This document shows, piece by piece, positions 1 through 8,578 of a stretch of 64,000 nucleotides of DNA. The first letter of the stretch is position 1. Each line of letters starts with the position of its first letter. Position numbers and translations under genes: made by a program. Origin of the DNA: Streptomonospora sp. PA3 (GTDB lineage Bacteria > Actinomycetota > Actinomycetes > Streptosporangiales > Streptosporangiaceae); assembly GCF_009728995.1 (NCBI RefSeq), contig NZ_VTZW01000019.1, forward strand, positions 310,001 to 374,000, in the 5' to 3' direction. The notes beneath the pieces were generated by a model that worked only from the letters and a program-made list of their open reading frames with translations, was not told where the DNA came from and searched no databases.

Positions 1-359
1 TCAACGGGTTTTGCGATCCGGTGGAAAACCCGTGTCCACCCCTCGGAGGAGGGCGAACAGCGACCACGGATCATCGCGCGGACCCGCCCCGAGCGCGGTC
101 CGACACCGTCTGCCGCGCAGCCCGCAGGGGCGCCACCGGGCCGGCAGAGCGCCTGCAGGCCCCGGGGACACGCAGGCCACTCGGGGACGCAGCCCTCCGG
201 GGACACAACAGTCCGCGGCGGGTGGGCGAACTCATCGCCGCTCCGTCCGCAGTATGGTTCGGGTATGCCGTGCCGCGCGGCCGCTGCGCGGGCCTTGCGC
301 GCCCGCCGCGGCGCGATGGGCACCGGGACAGTCCCGTCGCATCGTCTCGCAGGAGCACC
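1..359. other. Left-end region without a recognisable gene
   Basis: Open frames exist here on both strands, as expected at this base composition, but none has a family signature. An inverted repeat (ACGGGTTTT at 4-12 and AAAACCCGT at 25-33) could be the terminator stem of a gene lying to the left. The right part should hold the promoter of the lipoprotein gene that starts at 360, but I see no convincing -10/-35 pair. Confidence 0.4.
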
Positions 360-941
360 ATGTTCTCGGTCGACCGCCGTTCATCCCGATCGCGCCGCGC
401 AGGGGCGCGGCTCGCCGCCGCGTGCGGTGCCGTGCTGGTCGCGGCCGCGGCCTCGGGGTGCGAGTCGCTGACCTCCGGTGCCGAGGTCGAACTCAGCGAC
501 GACATCAACCTGACGAGCACGATGATGCAGGCGGGCGAACGCATCCCCAAGCTCTACACGTGCCGGGGCGAGGGGGTCTCGCCGACGCTGCAGTGGTCGG
601 GGCTGCCCGACGACGACGTCACCGAGTCGCTGGCGCTGGTCGCCGACGCCCCCGAGCAGGCCACGGTGTTCTGGGTGCTCTACGGCATCGACCCCCAGAC
701 CGCCGAGCTGCGGCAGGGCACGGTCCCCCACCCGGGCGAGCAGGGGCCCAACAGCGAGGGACGGACCTCCTACGACCCGCCCTGCTACGAACAGGACGGC
801 GCCGACGAGATCCGCTTCACCCTCTACGCCCTCAGCAGCGACGTGGAGCTCGCCGACGACGCGTCGCTGGAGGCGGCGCTCGGCGCGATCGCCGACCGCG
901 CGGTGGCGCGCGGCTCCCTCACCGTCACCAACGGCCCGTGA
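360..941 (+). CDS. PEBP-family (YbhB/YbcL, Raf kinase inhibitor-like) lipoprotein
   Basis: Predicted 193-residue surface lipoprotein of the phosphatidylethanolamine-binding protein family. The N-terminus has an Arg-rich n-region, a hydrophobic Ala/Val stretch and an ASGC lipobox, with Cys34 as the lipidation site. The mature part carries degenerate PEBP signatures: YTCRGEGVSPTLQW, VADAP, WVLYGI and, near the C-terminal half, SYDPPCY followed by IRFTLYALSS. The family binds anionic ligands in a conserved pocket; its bacterial role is poorly defined. ATG 360 was chosen over a much longer upstream frame because AGGAG lies 5 nt before it and it places the signal peptide at the N-terminus. It stands alone, with over 400 nt of non-coding DNA on its right. 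Confidence 0.85.
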   Translation: MFSVDRRSSRSRRAGARLAAACGAVLVAAAASGCESLTSGAEVELSDDINLTSTMMQAGERIPKLYTCRGEGVSPTLQWSGLPDDDVTESLALVADAPEQATVFWVLYGIDPQTAELRQGTVPHPGEQGPNSEGRTSYDPPCYEQDGADEIRFTLYALSSDVELADDASLEAALGAIADRAVARGSLTVTNGP

Positions 942-1374
942 GTTCCGCCGCCGTTCAGCGCCGCGAATTCCAGCGGAGCACGCCCTTCCGGTGGTCACCG
1001 CGTGTGCACCGGAGGAACCTCCGTCGCCCTCTGCACTCATGCCGCATCTATGCATAAAGTGGGTCCGTGCCCCCCGTTGATTACCCCATGACCGAAACGT
1101 GCGAATGCCGCGGCCGACGCCGCCGCACGAGCCCGGCGACCGCCCCGGGCCGCGCGCGCGGCTCGGCGGATGCGGGCCCGCCGGGACATCCGGCGGGCCG
1201 CCTCGCGCGTCCCTTCACGACGGGGGCTCCCCCACGGGCCGCGCGCCGCGGTCCTCCGGCGGCGCCGTACCGATCGCTCGCTCCGCGTGCTTCCACACCG
1301 GCCGACCCCCTCGCCCCCGCCGGTGGCAGCCATGTCGTCTACCAGGCCGCGGGCCCTAGGGTGGTGCATTCACC
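942..1374. other. Intergenic region, no gene seen
   Basis: This stretch separates the lipoprotein gene from the repeat-rich membrane protein. The frames that cross it are arginine/proline-rich in every direction and show no conserved motif. A locally AT-richer patch around 1045-1065 may belong to a promoter, but no clear hexamers can be named. Confidence 0.4.
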
Positions 1375-3774
1375 GTGACCATTGCGCTAATCGCGATCAT
1401 CGCCGTCATCGTGGTCCTCATCGTCCTGGTGCTGATCCTGCTGGGCATGCGGGCGCTCAACGCCAGCAACGCCGACGACGGCTACGACGACGAGGACGAG
1501 CGCGCCTACGCCGACGACTACGACGAAGAGGAGCCCGGCGACGAGCCCGAGCCGCGCGGGCGCGGCCGCGCCCGCGAGCGCCGCCCGCGCGCCGAGGCGG
1601 CCCCCGCGCGCTCGCGCAGCCGCCGCGGGCGCTCCCTCGCGCGCGACGACGCCGACGACTTCGCCGGCAACGACTTCTGGTCCAGCCTCTCCGGCGACGA
1701 TCCCGACTTCGACGACGAGGAGCGCCCCTTCAGCGGACGGCGCGACACCCGCGCGGAGTCGACCGCGGCCATGGCGGCCGTTCCCGACGATGACGACGAG
1801 GACGACGCCCCCGCCCCGGCCCGTGCGGCCGACGCCGGGCCCGAGCGCCCCGCTGCCGCCGAGGGGGCGTCCCGCGGCCGCCGGGGCACCGACCCAGGCC
1901 CGGCCCCGACTCCGGCGAGCCAGGGCGGCGGCTCCACCGACACCTCCGGACTGCGCATGCTGGCCAGCCTGGGGCAGGGCCCGGCACCGGGCGAACCCGC
2001 CGAGCGCGGTGCGCCCCAGGAGCGCTCGGCCGCGCCCGCCGACGAGCTCGGGCGCTCGGGCGGCCGCGGCACCGCGGACTCGCGGGACCCGCTGAGCGAC
2101 CCGTTGGGCGGGCCCGCGTCCGGTTCGGCCGCCCGGTCTCGGACACCGGCCGCCTCCTCCGATCCGCTGGCGCCGTCGGGGCCTGTGTCGCCGTCGAGCG
2201 GAAGTGAGCAGACCCGGCCCGCACCGCGGGAGTCCGGTTCCTTCGCGCACGACCCTCTCAGCGGCCCCTCTCCGCTGAGCCGCGGTGCGCAGCCGGGCTC
2301 ATCGGGCGCCGGCCCCTCCCCCTACGACACCGGGTCGCATTCGCGTTCCTCCTCGCCGACTTACGACTCCGGCCCCCTCGGCCCCGGCGCGGCGGCATAC
2401 GAGGGCTCCCCCGCGGGGGGCTCCTCCTATGACACCGGATCCCACTCCCGCTCCTCCTACGACTCCGGCCCCCTCGGCCGCCCCGGGTCGGGCTACGAGG
2501 GATCCCCGGCCGCGCCCTCCTCCTACGACACCGGATCCCACAGCCGCCCCTCCCCCTCCTACGAGTCGGGGCCGCTGAGCCGCTCCGGCTACGAGCCCAC
2601 CGCCGGCTCCGCCTACGACACCGGATCCCACACCCGCCCCGCTCCTTCCTACGACTCCGACCCGCTGAGCCGTCCTTCCCCCCACGAGACCGGGTCCCAC
2701 AGCCGCGGGGAGTACGGGCGGGGTTCGACGGCGGGTTCGGCCTACGACACCGGATCGCTGAACCGGCCCTCCTACGAGTCCGGTCCGCTGAGCCGCTCCG
2801 GCTACGAGCCCTCCGCCGGCTCGTCCTACGACACGGGCTCCTACAACCGGCCCGCCTACACCCCCTCCGGGCCGGGCTCGCCCTACGACACCGGGTCCCA
2901 CAGCCGGCCGTCGGACGGCGGCTACGAGTCCGGCGCACGCGGGCCCTCGGGCGGCGGCGACCCGCTGACCGATCCCTCGTTCACCCCCTCGGGCAGGTCG
3001 GGACCCGACACCGGATCGCCGATCTGGTCGAGCCTGGAGACCGGGTCGCACCAGCGACCGGGGCCGCCGCCGGCCGATCCGGGCCGCGCGGCCGGGCCTC
3101 CCCCGCCGGACGGCGACCCGGCGGTCCCGGGATCGGCGGGCGGCCAGAGCGGGCCCGCTCCCACCCCGGCGGGCGGCTTCGAATCCGTGCCGGCCTACGG
3201 GGCGGCCGCCTACTCCCGCGAGCCCTACGACAGCGGCCCCTTCGGTGCCCCGCCGCCGCACACGGGCCCGCAGAACATCGCGCAGTCCGGTCCGATGCCT
3301 CCGGCGCCGAGCGGCGGGCCGGACAGCGGCTACGGCTACGGCGGGCCGCAGCAGGCGCCGTGGGACCAGCCGCCGTGGGGCGGCGCCGCCGGCGAACAGC
3401 CGGGCATGGCGCCGCGGCCCGGATACGAGTCCGCGGCGCCCTACGGCACTCCCGGCGGCTACGGCCCGGACGGCCACGGCAGCGGCCCCTACGGCGCCCC
3501 GCCCCACACGGGCCCGCAGAACGGCTACCCCGCCGCCGGCTCCGGCCAGCCCTACCCCGGCTACGCCGACATGCTCGGCGACTACCCGCCGGCCGCCGAC
3601 CAGTACGGCGGCTACCCGGCGGCCGGCGCCGCGGGCTACGACCACTACGACCCCGCACCGGGGGAATGGCCGCCCTACTCCGGGCATCCCGAGGCCTACG
3701 ACCCGGAGAACCCGCCCCCGCCGCCCTACGGCCGCGGCGGCTACGGCTACGGCGGCGACGGGCGGTTCCGCTAG
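1375..3774 (+). CDS. Membrane-anchored low-complexity protein with YDTGS repeats
   Basis: 799-residue protein of unknown function; I recognise no family. Residues 3-24 form one strongly hydrophobic helix right at the N-terminus, followed by a very acidic segment (about residues 33-60, rich in Asp/Glu) and an Arg-rich segment, so the long C-terminal region is probably anchored by a single helix. Residues ~315-525 contain imperfect repeats built on the words YDTGSHSR and YESGPLSRSGYEP: seven YDTGS and two related ETGSH motifs. The last ~200 residues are Gly/Pro/Tyr-rich. The whole is predicted to be intrinsically disordered. GTG 1375 is the start because it puts the hydrophobic helix at residue 3; GGGTGG lies about 10 nt upstream. 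A strong hairpin follows the stop. Confidence 0.8.
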   Translation: MTIALIAIIAVIVVLIVLVLILLGMRALNASNADDGYDDEDERAYADDYDEEEPGDEPEPRGRGRARERRPRAEAAPARSRSRRGRSLARDDADDFAGNDFWSSLSGDDPDFDDEERPFSGRRDTRAESTAAMAAVPDDDDEDDAPAPARAADAGPERPAAAEGASRGRRGTDPGPAPTPASQGGGSTDTSGLRMLASLGQGPAPGEPAERGAPQERSAAPADELGRSGGRGTADSRDPLSDPLGGPASGSAARSRTPAASSDPLAPSGPVSPSSGSEQTRPAPRESGSFAHDPLSGPSPLSRGAQPGSSGAGPSPYDTGSHSRSSSPTYDSGPLGPGAAAYEGSPAGGSSYDTGSHSRSSYDSGPLGRPGSGYEGSPAAPSSYDTGSHSRPSPSYESGPLSRSGYEPTAGSAYDTGSHTRPAPSYDSDPLSRPSPHETGSHSRGEYGRGSTAGSAYDTGSLNRPSYESGPLSRSGYEPSAGSSYDTGSYNRPAYTPSGPGSPYDTGSHSRPSDGGYESGARGPSGGGDPLTDPSFTPSGRSGPDTGSPIWSSLETGSHQRPGPPPADPGRAAGPPPPDGDPAVPGSAGGQSGPAPTPAGGFESVPAYGAAAYSREPYDSGPFGAPPPHTGPQNIAQSGPMPPAPSGGPDSGYGYGGPQQAPWDQPPWGGAAGEQPGMAPRPGYESAAPYGTPGGYGPDGHGSGPYGAPPHTGPQNGYPAAGSGQPYPGYADMLGDYPPAADQYGGYPAAGAAGYDHYDPAPGEWPPYSGHPEAYDPENPPPPPYGRGGYGYGGDGRFR

Positions 3775-3800
3775 CGGGCACCGCAGCCGGTTCGCAGGTG

Positions 3801-3841
3801 AACGGGGGGCGGGGCGCACCCGGCGCGCCCCGCCCCCCGTT
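3801..3841 (+). terminator. Strong GC hairpin after the YDTGS-repeat gene
   Basis: A perfect 17-bp stem (arms 3801-3817 and 3825-3841) with a 7-nt loop lies 27 nt after the stop codon. It lacks a long T tract, as is usual for actinobacterial intrinsic terminators. Confidence 0.7.
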
Positions 3842-4044
3842 GTGTCTGCGGCCCCGTATCCCCGCCGGTCGACGTCTCCGGAAACGGTTATCAACATCAT
3901 CGCGAAAGCGCACCCCTGAGCGCCCGCGAGTGACTACAGTACGTAACGGACGAGGTTCGTCGGGTCATGGGCTCCTCCGCCCCGACCCGCCGCGAGGCCG
4001 CTGTCCCCAAGCGCCGTTCCGTTCGCGACCCACCGGGGGTAGAC

Positions 4045-6411
4045 ATGCGCGAAGACGCCCAGGGAACACCGACCCCGCACGGAGAGGAGGCCCGCCGCCC
4101 GCTCTCCCGCATCCGCTCCCTGCCGTTACTGAGCAACCCCTCCGGCGACCTCGCCGCCTCGCTCGTGGTGTTCCTGGTGGCCGTGCCCCTGTCGCTGGGC
4201 ATCGCCGTCGCCTCCGGGGCCCCGCTCATCGCCGGGATCATCGCCGCCGTCGTGGGCGGGATCGTGGGCGCCCTCGCCGGAGGATCGGCGGTGCAGGTCA
4301 GCGGGCCCGCAGCCGGGCTCACCATCATCGTCGCCGACCTGGTCACCGCCTACGGATGGCGGGTCACCTGCCTGATCACCCTGCTGGCCGGGCTGCTGCA
4401 GATCGCCTTGGGCGCCTGCCGCATCGCCCGGGCCGCGCTGGCGGTCTCCCCGGCCGTCATCCACGGCATGCTGGCCGGGGTCGGCGTCACGATCGCCCTC
4501 GCCCAGCTGCACGTGCTGCTCGGCGGAGACCCCCAGAGCTCGGCACCCGCCAACGTCGCCGAACTGCCCCGCCAACTCCTCGACAACCACACGCCCACAG
4601 TCGCGGTCGGGCTGCTGACCATCGCTGTGGTGCTGGTGTGGCCGCGGCTGCCCGGGCTGCGCCGCCTGCGCCGACTGCCCGCGGCGCTGGTCGCCGTCAC
4701 CGCCGCCACGGTCGTCGCCGCCGCGGCCGGCTGGCGGGTCGACCGCGTCGATCTGCCCGACTCCCCGACCGCCGTCTGGACCGGCCCGGTGCTGCCCGAG
4801 GCCGGCGACCTGCACGGGGTGGCCCTCGGCGTAGCGGCGGTCGCCCTCGTGGCGAGCGTGGAGTCGCTGCTGTGCGCCATGGCCGTCGACCGCCTGCACG
4901 ACGGCCCGCGCGTCGACCTCAACCGCGAACTCGTCGGACAGGGTGCCGCCAACGCCGCCAGCGGAACCCTGGGCGGCCTGCCCGTCGCCGGCGTGATCGT
5001 GCGCAGCACCACCAACGCCCGCGCGGGGGCGCGCACGCCGCTGGCGGCGATGCTGCACGGCGTGTGGATCCTGGTGTTCATCGCCCTGTTCGCCCATGCC
5101 GTCGAGCTCATCCCGCTGGCCGCGCTCGCGGGTCTGCTCGTGGTGATCGGTCTGCGCATGGTCGACCTCGCCCACCTGCGCGACCTGCGGCGCCACCGCG
5201 AGGCCAGCGTCTACGTGGCGGCGCTGCTGGCGGTGGTCGCCTTCGGACTGCTGGAGGGCGTCGTCATCGGCTTCGCCCTGTCGGTGCTGGTCTCGCTGCG
5301 CCGACTGACCCGGGTGAGCGTCCTCACCGAGGAGCGCGAAGGGCGGTGGCACATCGTCGTGCAGGGATCGCTGACCTTCCTGGGCGTCCCCCGCGTCGCC
5401 CACGTCCTGCGCACCGTGCCCAGCGGGGCCCACGTCGATCTGGACCTGCACGTGGACTTCATGGACCACGCCGCGTTCGAGTCCATCCACGCCTGGCGCC
5501 TGGACCACGAGCGCACCGGCGGCAGCGTCGACATCGACGAGGTGCACGAGAACTGGTACGAGCGGCGCTCCCGGCAGGCCCCGCCCGCCGGCAAGACCGC
5601 GCCGGGCGGGCAGGCGAGGTGGTGGGCCCCCTGGGGGATGCGCGGCGGCTTCGACCCCGCGGCTCCGCCCTCGGGCCTGCTGCTCAGCGGCGCGCGCGAG
5701 TACCACGCCGGCACGGCCGCGCGGCTGCGGGCGCTGATGGGTCGGCTGGCGCTCCGGCAGCGCCCCAAGGCCCTGTTCCTCACCTGCGCGGACTCACGCG
5801 TGGTGCCCAACCTCATCACCGCAAGCGGGCCCGGTGACCTGTTCACGGTGCGCAACATCGGCAACCTCGTCCCGCGCCGCGACGGCGAGCGCGGCGACGA
5901 CTCCGTGGGTGCCGCGATCGAGTACGCCGTCACGGTGCTGGAGGTGCCGTCGGTCGTCGTGTGCGGACACTCCCACTGCGGGGCGATGAAGGCGCTGCTG
6001 GAGGGCACCGGCGAACCCGATGCCCAGCTCGGCCAGTTGGGGTGCTGGCTCGCCCACGGCGAGGACAGCCTCGCCCGAGCCGGCGCCGACCTGCTGCGCG
6101 CCGCCCCGGCGCCGGAGGCGATGCGCCGCCTCTCCCAGGCCAACGTCGTCCAGCAGCTGGAGAACCTGCTCACCTATCCGGCCGTGCGGCAGCGCTTCGA
6201 GCAGGGCCGCCTGGAACTGTCGGGGATGTACTACGACCTGGAGTCGGCCGAGGTCTACCTTCTCGACGCCCACGGGGAATTCGTGCCGGTTCCCGCCGAG
6301 CCGGGCGCGGACGGCCGCCCGGCCGCGGACGAGCCGGAGGGCGCCGCGCCGGCTCTCACCCGCGCGCCCGGGCCCGAGCGCGCCCCGGCGGCGCCGTCCG
6401 GGGCGCCCTGA
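4045..6411 (+). CDS. SulP-family anion transporter fused to a beta-carbonic anhydrase
   Basis: 788-residue fusion. The N-terminal ~430 residues are a SulP/SLC26 transporter core with about ten hydrophobic segments, beginning near SNPSGDLAASLVVFLVAVPL. A soluble linker follows, and the last ~210 residues are a beta-class carbonic anhydrase. Its zinc-site motifs are intact: CADSR (Cys581, Asp583, Arg585) and CGHSHCG (His642, Cys645). SulP-carbonic anhydrase fusions are known in bacteria and are thought to couple bicarbonate transport with CO2/bicarbonate interconversion. ATG 4045 is preferred to ATG 3967 because GGGGG lies 5-10 nt upstream and the intervening 26 residues look like translated leader. 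Substrate preference (bicarbonate or sulfate) cannot be read from sequence. Confidence 0.9.
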   Translation: MREDAQGTPTPHGEEARRPLSRIRSLPLLSNPSGDLAASLVVFLVAVPLSLGIAVASGAPLIAGIIAAVVGGIVGALAGGSAVQVSGPAAGLTIIVADLVTAYGWRVTCLITLLAGLLQIALGACRIARAALAVSPAVIHGMLAGVGVTIALAQLHVLLGGDPQSSAPANVAELPRQLLDNHTPTVAVGLLTIAVVLVWPRLPGLRRLRRLPAALVAVTAATVVAAAAGWRVDRVDLPDSPTAVWTGPVLPEAGDLHGVALGVAAVALVASVESLLCAMAVDRLHDGPRVDLNRELVGQGAANAASGTLGGLPVAGVIVRSTTNARAGARTPLAAMLHGVWILVFIALFAHAVELIPLAALAGLLVVIGLRMVDLAHLRDLRRHREASVYVAALLAVVAFGLLEGVVIGFALSVLVSLRRLTRVSVLTEEREGRWHIVVQGSLTFLGVPRVAHVLRTVPSGAHVDLDLHVDFMDHAAFESIHAWRLDHERTGGSVDIDEVHENWYERRSRQAPPAGKTAPGGQARWWAPWGMRGGFDPAAPPSGLLLSGAREYHAGTAARLRALMGRLALRQRPKALFLTCADSRVVPNLITASGPGDLFTVRNIGNLVPRRDGERGDDSVGAAIEYAVTVLEVPSVVVCGHSHCGAMKALLEGTGEPDAQLGQLGCWLAHGEDSLARAGADLLRAAPAPEAMRRLSQANVVQQLENLLTYPAVRQRFEQGRLELSGMYYDLESAEVYLLDAHGEFVPVPAEPGADGRPAADEPEGAAPALTRAPGPERAPAAPSGAP

Positions 6412-6424
6412 TCCGAGCGGCGGC

Positions 6425-6469
6425 CCCTCGGGGCGCGCACCCGGTCACCGGGCCGCGCCGCCCCGAGGG
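6425..6469. terminator. Bidirectional terminator hairpin between convergent genes
   Basis: Arms CCCTCGGGGCG (6425-6435) and CGCCCCGAGGG (6459-6469) form an 11-bp stem, with a smaller CCCGGT/ACCGGG hairpin inside. It lies between the convergent SulP-carbonic anhydrase gene and the small membrane protein gene and could stop transcription from both sides. Confidence 0.6.
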
Positions 6470-6478
6470 ACGCGCCGC

Positions 6479-6610
6479 TCAGTCGTCTTCCCTCCAGTCG
6501 TCGCGCCCGTCCTTGCGGACCTCGGAGGAGTGGTACAGGGCGAACGCGACGATGAGGACGATCGCGATGATCGGCAGGGCGAAAAGGATCACCCACCAGG
6601 TCGTGGACAA
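6479..6610 (-). CDS. Small single-pass membrane protein
   Basis: Predicted 43-residue protein: a short N-terminus (LSTTWW), one long hydrophobic helix of about 22 residues (VILFALPIIAIVLIVAFALY) and a charged tail ending in DDWREDD. I do not recognise a family. The start is uncertain: TTG at 6610 has GGTGAGAG 5-6 nt upstream, while GTG at 6622 would add four residues and has a poorer ribosome site. A longer frame reaching 6715 is mostly Arg/Ala-rich leader and unlikely to be translated. Confidence 0.55.
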   Translation of the reverse strand: MSTTWWVILFALPIIAIVLIVAFALYHSSEVRKDGRDDWREDD

Positions 6611-6927
6611 GGCAGCTCTCACCGGAACCCGACTCGCAGACGGCACGGGCGCATGTCCGCGCCCGTGGTCGGCCCCCGCACGGCGCCTCGCGGAGACCGT
6701 CCTGACCCTTCCCAATCTATCGCCGACCGAGCGCCCCTCCGCTCACAGATCCCCGTGTGCACGGGACTTTTCGGCCGCGGCGGCGTCCGAGCGGCGCGCC
6801 CCGGCGCGAGCGGGAGGCGAATGCAGGCGGAGCGCGCCGAAACGCCCGCGGCCGTCGGGCGGCGCGGCGGCGTGTGGGACGTATCCGGAACACGGGCGCG
6901 CCGGAACCGAATAAGCGCAGATCACGG
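6611..6927. other. Spacer downstream of rnpB, no gene seen
   Basis: Lies between the 3' end of RNase P RNA and the small membrane protein gene, both on the minus strand. It should contain the rnpB terminator and the promoter of the small gene. I see no protein family in any frame. Confidence 0.35.
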
Positions 6928-7310
6928 GGGAGAGTCGGCCGGTAAGCCGGATTCTGTCGGTCCCTGGGGACCGGGCGGCCATCCATCTGGGACTGCCGTT
7001 GCCGGCAGCCTCGGTGCGGTCTACCCGCGGACCTCGGGCGGGCCGCCCTCGAACGTCCGCGCAGGGGACCGGGGTCCCCTTTTTTGACCTTGCTCCGGGT
7101 GGGGTTTACCAAGCCGACCGGATCGCTCCGGCCGCTGGTGGTCTCTTACACCACCGTTTCACCCTTACCACCGCGCAGCGGTGGCGGTCTGCTTTCTGTG
7201 GCACTTTCCCGCGGGTCGCCCCGGGTCGGTGTTACCGACCACCCTGCCCTGTGGAGTCCGGACTTTCCTCGGCACCGCGCAGGTGCCGCGACCGCCTGGC
7301 CGACTCTCCC
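6928..7310 (-). ncRNA. rnpB: RNase P RNA (bacterial type A)
   Basis: RNA component of ribonuclease P, which removes 5' leaders from pre-tRNAs. Read on the minus strand, the 5' end GGGAGAGTCGGCC (7310 leftwards) pairs with the 3' end GGCCGACTCTCCC (6940-6928) to form helix P1. The conserved core words are present: GAGGAAAGTCCGGACTCC near the 5' end, then CAGAAAGCAGACCGCC, GGTAAGGGTGAAACGGTGG and GTAAGAGACCACC in the middle, and GACAGAATCCGGCTTA before the 3' end. The length, about 383 nt, fits the type A class. A GGTCAAAAAAGGGGACC hairpin lies inside the RNA. Translated frames across this locus are artefacts. Confidence 0.97.
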
Positions 7311-7318
7311 TCACCTGC

Positions 7319-7324
7319 ATCGTA
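7319..7324 (-). promoter_or_regulatory. Probable -10 box of rnpB
   Basis: On the minus strand the hexamer TACGAT lies about 8 nt before the predicted rnpB 5' end, in the 53-nt gap after the RNase H gene. No good -35 hexamer is visible. Confidence 0.4.
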
Positions 7325-7363
7325 TCGCGCCGTGTGCCTGCTCGCCGACCGCGCGCGGGGCGC

Positions 7364-8542
7364 TCAGGCGCGGTCGGTCCCGAGGTGGCCGGTGTCGTTC
7401 AGGGACCGGACCAGCATCGGGCCGTCGCTGAAGCAGTCGATCCGCGAGAGGCAGCCCACGTCCAGGTGCATGCGGTAGATCGCCTCCAGCGGCGCCAGCA
7501 GGGCCTGCTGCAGCAGGATCTTGATCGGCGTGACGTGGCTGACCACCAGCACGGTGCGGCCGGCATGGCGGGCGAGGAGCTTGTCGCGCGCCTCGGCCAC
7601 ACGTTCGGCCGCCGCCGCGAAGCTCTCGCCGCCCTCGGGCGCAGCGGAGGTGTCGGCCAACCACCTCTCCAGCTCCCCCGGGCGGCTGCTGCGCACCTCG
7701 CCGAAGGTCATGCCCTCCCAGGCGCCGAAGTCGGCCTCGCGCAGCCCCTCGGCGACCTCGACCGGCAGCGACAGCTCCGCCGCGATCGGTTCGGCGGTCT
7801 CGCGGGCGCGGCGCAGGGGCGAGGAGACCACCGCGTCGATGCCCGCGGAGGCCAGATGCCGGGCGGCGGCCCGCGCCTGGGCGTGTCCGGTGCCGGTGAG
7901 GCCGATGTCGCCGACCCCGGCGAAGCGCCGCTCGACCGACAACGGAGTCTCGCCGTGGCGCAGCAGCACCAGCCGGGTCGGAGCGGTGTCGGGGGCCGCC
8001 CATCCCGTGGCCGCGGGCTGCGGCGCCGTGGTGCCCGCGCCGCCGGCGGGCGCCGCCGGCTTCTCGCCGCCGGCCGGCCCGCCGTCCGGGCGGGCGGGTT
8101 CCGCGGCGTTCAGCTGCACCGGCCTCCCCTCGGCCGCGGCGTCCATGGCCTCGTTGGCCAGGCGGTCGGCGTGGGCGTTGTCGGCCCGCGGCACCCAGAC
8201 GTAGTCGACGCCCGCGAACGCGGCGGCCTTGGCGCGGGCCTGCTCGGCCAGCGGCCGCAGGTCGGCGTGCTTGATCCGCCAGCGCCCCGACAGCTGCTCG
8301 ACCACGAGCTTGGAGTCAAGCCGCGCCTCGACGGAGGATCCCGGCGCGATGCCCTCGGCGGCGGCCAGGCCGGCGATCAGCCCGCGGTACTCGGCGACGT
8401 TGTTGGTGGCCGTCCCGATCGGCTCGGCGACCTCGGCCAGCACCTCGCCGGTGGCCGCGTCGCGGACCACGGCGCCGAATCCGGCCGGCCCGGGGTTGCC
8501 GCGCGATCCCCCATCAGCCTCGATCACCAGTCGCCTGCTCAT
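7364..8542 (-). CDS. Bifunctional RNase H / histidine-phosphatase (Rv2228c type)
   Basis: 392-residue two-domain protein. Residues 1-135 are a type I ribonuclease H (hydrolyses RNA in RNA-DNA hybrids) with catalytic acidic residues in IEADGGSRGNPG (Asp10), NNVAEYRGL, LDSKLVVEQL and PRADNAHADRL. A Pro/Ala-rich linker (~150-190) joins it to a histidine acid phosphatase domain with LLRHGET, the phosphorylated-His motif, and a second His in VVSHVTPIK. The same fusion is characterised in mycobacteria, where the second domain has alpha-ribazole phosphatase/acid phosphatase activity. It starts 36 nt after the zinc-ribbon gene stop with a clear GGAGG site, so it is the third gene of a nif3-zinc ribbon-RNase H operon. 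Confidence 0.93.
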   Translation of the reverse strand: MSRRLVIEADGGSRGNPGPAGFGAVVRDAATGEVLAEVAEPIGTATNNVAEYRGLIAGLAAAEGIAPGSSVEARLDSKLVVEQLSGRWRIKHADLRPLAEQARAKAAAFAGVDYVWVPRADNAHADRLANEAMDAAAEGRPVQLNAAEPARPDGGPAGGEKPAAPAGGAGTTAPQPAATGWAAPDTAPTRLVLLRHGETPLSVERRFAGVGDIGLTGTGHAQARAAARHLASAGIDAVVSSPLRRARETAEPIAAELSLPVEVAEGLREADFGAWEGMTFGEVRSSRPGELERWLADTSAAPEGGESFAAAAERVAEARDKLLARHAGRTVLVVSHVTPIKILLQQALLAPLEAIYRMHLDVGCLSRIDCFSDGPMLVRSLNDTGHLGTDRA

Positions 8543-8578
8543 CTGCTACCTCCTGCCCGTACCGGCCGCCCGGCCCGC

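Noticed and set aside
6960-7478. Protein frames across rnpB
   Set aside because: The RNase P RNA core motifs and P1 pairing explain the sequence completely.
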